The position numbers and the translations under genes were made by a program. From Kiritimatiellota bacterium (GTDB lineage: Bacteria; Verrucomicrobiota; Kiritimatiellia; RFP12; UBA1067), in contig WRML01000014.1 of the NCBI GenBank assembly GCA_009777165.1, positions 1 through 15,825 of the forward strand: a DNA stretch of 15,825 nucleotides. The letters run 5' to 3'. Of the stretch, positions 13,535-15,825 are shown one piece after another (position 1 is the first letter of the stretch; each line of letters begins with the position of its first letter). Under the pieces are notes generated by a model that searched no databases, was not told the origin of the DNA, and saw only the letters and a list, made by a program, of their open reading frames with translations.

Positions 13535-13541
13535 TACCTGA
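13524..13541. promoter_or_regulatory. Dyad overlapping the -35 box (possible operator)
   Basis: TCAGGT (13524-13529) and ACCTGA (13536-13541) form a perfect 6-bp inverted repeat around a 6-bp centre. The -35 element of the lipoprotein promoter candidate lies within it. This is the position expected for a repressor site. No regulator gene is in the window. Confidence 0.4.
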
Positions 13542-13633
13542 ATGATCCCCCCCCCTTATTCCCGAAAATCATTTGCGATACCGGGGTCCAGACATCATCC
13601 ACAACGATGACGATGCGCTCAACCGTGACGAGG

Positions 13634-13650
13634 AAAACGCCTCAGCGGCG
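13634..13650 (-). terminator. Weak candidate terminator of the P-type ATPase gene
   Basis: Ten bases past the ATPase stop, CGCC (13650-13647) can pair with GGCG (13641-13638) around a 5-nt loop, followed by four T (13637-13634). Stem and T-run are short. Confidence 0.3.
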
Positions 13651-13659
13651 ATACGATAA

Positions 13660-15825
13660 TCATGGTGATATCGCGCGTCTTCCCAACTTCGCAAGCTCCT
13701 GAAACGCCACCACGCTGGAGGCAACCAGAAAGAGTTTGACCCACAACGCGGGCGGGAGGGGGAGGGTGCCGAAAAACGCGCCCGCGTATTGGATCAGCAA
13801 CACGTGCAGCACGAAGGTGATCCCCATCACGCCGAGCATGAGGCGGTTGCTCAGCAGGTGCCTGAAAATGCTCTCGCGGTGCAGCTCGCGGCAGTTGAAG
13901 GCGTTGAACAAGTGAAACAGCGTGAACAGGGCGAAGAGGATCGTGGGCATCTGCTCGGGGCCCCCCCCGAGGAAATCGAAAGCGTATTGCGACAGCACCA
14001 CCACCGAGATGTAAAGCCCGGTGATGCCGATCCGCGCCAGCAGGGGGCCCGACAAAATATTCTCGCTGCGCTTGACGGGGGGGTGGCTCATCAGGTCGCC
14101 GCGGACGGGCTCCAGCCCGAGTGTCAAGGCGGGGGGGCCGTCCATGATGATGTTGATCCACAGGAGTTGCAGCGCAGTGAACGGGGCCTTGAAGCCCAGC
14201 ACGACCGCCGTCAGCATGACGCACACCGCCGACACGTTGACCGCCAGCTGGAAGCTGATGAAACGCTTGAAGTTCTCGTAAATCCCGCGCCCCCAGCACA
14301 CGGCGTTGACGATGGTGGAGAAGGCGTCGTCCAGCAGCACGATGTCGCTGACCTCCTTGGAAACCTCCGTGCCGGAGATGCCCATCGCGATACCCACGTC
14401 CGCGCATTTGAGCGCGGGCGCGTCGTTGATGCCATCGCCCGTGACCGCCACCGTATGGCCCGCCGCCTTCAGCAGCTTGACGACGCGCATTTTGATGCCA
14501 GGCGTGCTGCGGGCAATGACGCTGATACGCGGGAGCATCTCTGAGAGCGCCGCATCCTTGATATCCTCGATGTCCTGCGCCTCCACGGCGATGCGGGTAT
14601 CGTCCAGCACGCGCAGCTCGTTCGCGATGGCGGTGGCGGTGACGATGTTGTCGCCCGTCAGGATTTTCAAGTCAATCCCCGCGCGGCGGCACTGGTTCAC
14701 TGCCTCGAAGACATCGGCGCGGAGCGGGTCGGCGATCGCGACGAAACCGTCGAAGGTCATCCCGCGCTCGATTTCCTCTTCCGTGGATTCCGCATGAAGC
14801 ACGCGGTGCGCGAACGCGATGATGCGACACGCCCTCTGCTGATCGGGCAGCATCTGCTGTTCAATCGCCACACGTTCGCGGTCCGGCATATCGCACGAGC
14901 GGAGTATCCTTTCGGGACTGCCCTTGGAATAGGCGATGCTGCCCCCGGGGGCCCGCACGAGGGTCGTCATGCACTTTTTATCTGACGAGAAAGGAAAGAC
15001 GTGGACGATCTCCGCGCTCCGGCGGCAGTCGCGATAGTTCCAGCCGCGCTTGTCCGCCGCCACGAGCAGGGCGCATTCGGTGGCGTTGCCGATGAACGCG
15101 CCGCCCTCGCCGATGTCCGCCGTGCTGTTGACGCAGGCGTTGCGCAAAACCCGCTCGCTGGTGATGTCGCCGACGACGGTCATCCTGTTCTCGGTCAGCG
15201 TCCCGGTCTTGTCCGAGCAGATGACGTTGATGTTACCCACGGTCTCGGACGCGATGATCTTCTTGACCAGCGCATTCTGCCGGGACAGCTTGATGATGTT
15301 GATGGACAGCGACACCGCAACGATGGTCGGTAGGCCCTCCGGGACCGCGGCGACAATCAAAATGATGCTCGTGACGAATGCCTCCATCACGTCCGCCAGT
15401 GCCAAGCCGCCGTGCCGGGAGAGGTTGACGAGTTGCGCAACGAACACGACTGCGGCGGCGATTGCGCCGAACAGGGTAATCGTTTTCCCGAGCCGCCCCA
15501 GCCGTTCCTGCAAGGGCGTGGTGGTCCGTTCCTTGCTGTGCAGCCCCTGCGCGATCTTGCCGAACTCCGTCGCGTCGCCCACGGCGGTCACCAGCAGTTT
15601 GCCGAACCCGCCCGTGACGTAGGTGCCGGCGTAAAGCATATTGACGCGCTCGGCAAGGGGCGTTCTCTCGTCGGTCAAGACACGCTCGGCGTCTTTCTCC
15701 ACGGGGGCACTCTCGCCCGTCAGGGCGGACTCGTCGGCACAGAGCCCATGACTTTCCAGGAGCCGCCCGTCGGCAGGGATCTTGTCGCCCGTGGCGAGAA
15801 GGAGGATGTCGCCGACGACAATCTC
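13660..15825 (-). CDS. P-type cation-transporting ATPase (P2, Ca2+-ATPase-like), 5' partial
   Basis: The frame is open to the right window edge, so the N-terminus (first membrane helices and part of the actuator domain) is missing; 721 residues are visible. The visible part starts in the actuator domain with GDKIPADGRLL and DESALTGES (TGES phosphatase loop). Membrane helix 4 has PEGLP. The phosphorylation site is DKTGTLT with its Asp at 15211-15213. The nucleotide domain has FPFSSDKKCMTTL and KGSPE. TGDN and TGDGINDAPAL form the hinge. Helix 6 has INIIMDGPPAL, keeping the Asn and Asp expected for Ca2+ binding. M7-M10 follow. PEGLP together with this M6 motif points to P2A/P2B calcium pumps of the inner membrane. 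Substrate is inferred from family motifs, and Mn2+ or another cation cannot be excluded. Confidence 0.92.
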   Translation of the reverse strand, partial: EIVVGDILLLATGDKIPADGRLLESHGLCADESALTGESAPVEKDAERVLTDERTPLAERVNMLYAGTYVTGGFGKLLVTAVGDATEFGKIAQGLHSKERTTTPLQERLGRLGKTITLFGAIAAAVVFVAQLVNLSRHGGLALADVMEAFVTSIILIVAAVPEGLPTIVAVSLSINIIKLSRQNALVKKIIASETVGNINVICSDKTGTLTENRMTVVGDITSERVLRNACVNSTADIGEGGAFIGNATECALLVAADKRGWNYRDCRRSAEIVHVFPFSSDKKCMTTLVRAPGGSIAYSKGSPERILRSCDMPDRERVAIEQQMLPDQQRACRIIAFAHRVLHAESTEEEIERGMTFDGFVAIADPLRADVFEAVNQCRRAGIDLKILTGDNIVTATAIANELRVLDDTRIAVEAQDIEDIKDAALSEMLPRISVIARSTPGIKMRVVKLLKAAGHTVAVTGDGINDAPALKCADVGIAMGISGTEVSKEVSDIVLLDDAFSTIVNAVCWGRGIYENFKRFISFQLAVNVSAVCVMLTAVVLGFKAPFTALQLLWINIIMDGPPALTLGLEPVRGDLMSHPPVKRSENILSGPLLARIGITGLYISVVVLSQYAFDFLGGGPEQMPTILFALFTLFHLFNAFNCRELHRESIFRHLLSNRLMLGVMGITFVLHVLLIQYAGAFFGTLPLPPALWVKLFLVASSVVAFQELAKLGRRAISP

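Noticed and set aside
13789..14544. Plus-strand frame opposite the P-type ATPase
   Set aside because: Low-complexity His/Gln/Arg-rich translation antisense to conserved ATPase motifs.

Overview
The window is GC-rich bacterial DNA with no phage, plasmid, insertion-sequence, CRISPR, tRNA or rRNA signal that I could recognise. Features that suggest a Gram-negative organism of the PVC superphylum (my best guess is a Kiritimatiellota, Verrucomicrobiota or Lentisphaerota lineage) are: a secretin/STN-like N-terminal region joined to a YfbK-type VWA domain, a DUF481 outer-membrane barrel ending in Phe, a Tat-exported Gfo/Idh/MocA oxidoreductase, a periplasmic GH78-type glycosidase and a possible sigma-54 promoter. 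This placement is inference. The DNA also has an unusual density of G and C homopolymers, because GGG and CCC codons are used freely.

Left half, plus strand. A VWA-domain protein gene is cut by the left edge. Seven bases later comes a class I dihydroorotase (pyrC, pyrimidine synthesis). After an 83-bp gap holding a good match to a -24/-12 promoter comes an HtrA/DegP-type periplasmic protease with two PDZ domains. Its catalytic Asp position is occupied by Glu. A strong intrinsic terminator follows. A second cluster then holds a DUF481 outer-membrane protein, a GH78 (alpha-L-rhamnosidase family) enzyme and a small DUF2752 membrane protein, all closely spaced.

Right half, minus strand. Read in the direction of transcription, the right edge starts with a P-type cation (Ca2+-like) ATPase cut by the window. 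Next comes a predicted lipoprotein of unknown function, with a sigma-70-like promoter whose -35 box lies inside a dyad. A 308-bp gene-free spacer follows, carrying two facing arrays of degenerate 9-bp repeats that form a long imperfect inverted repeat. Then argB and argD overlap by 8 bp (arginine/ornithine synthesis), followed by a Tat-secreted Gfo/Idh/MocA oxidoreductase that converges on the DUF2752 gene.

Most genes are ordinary housekeeping or envelope functions. I found no well-supported new multi-gene system. The points most worth checking are the HtrA Asp-to-Glu change, the possible sigma-54 promoter of htrA, the facing 9-bp repeat arrays upstream of argB, the altered acidic positions in the GH78 enzyme and the poly-G/poly-C tracts.
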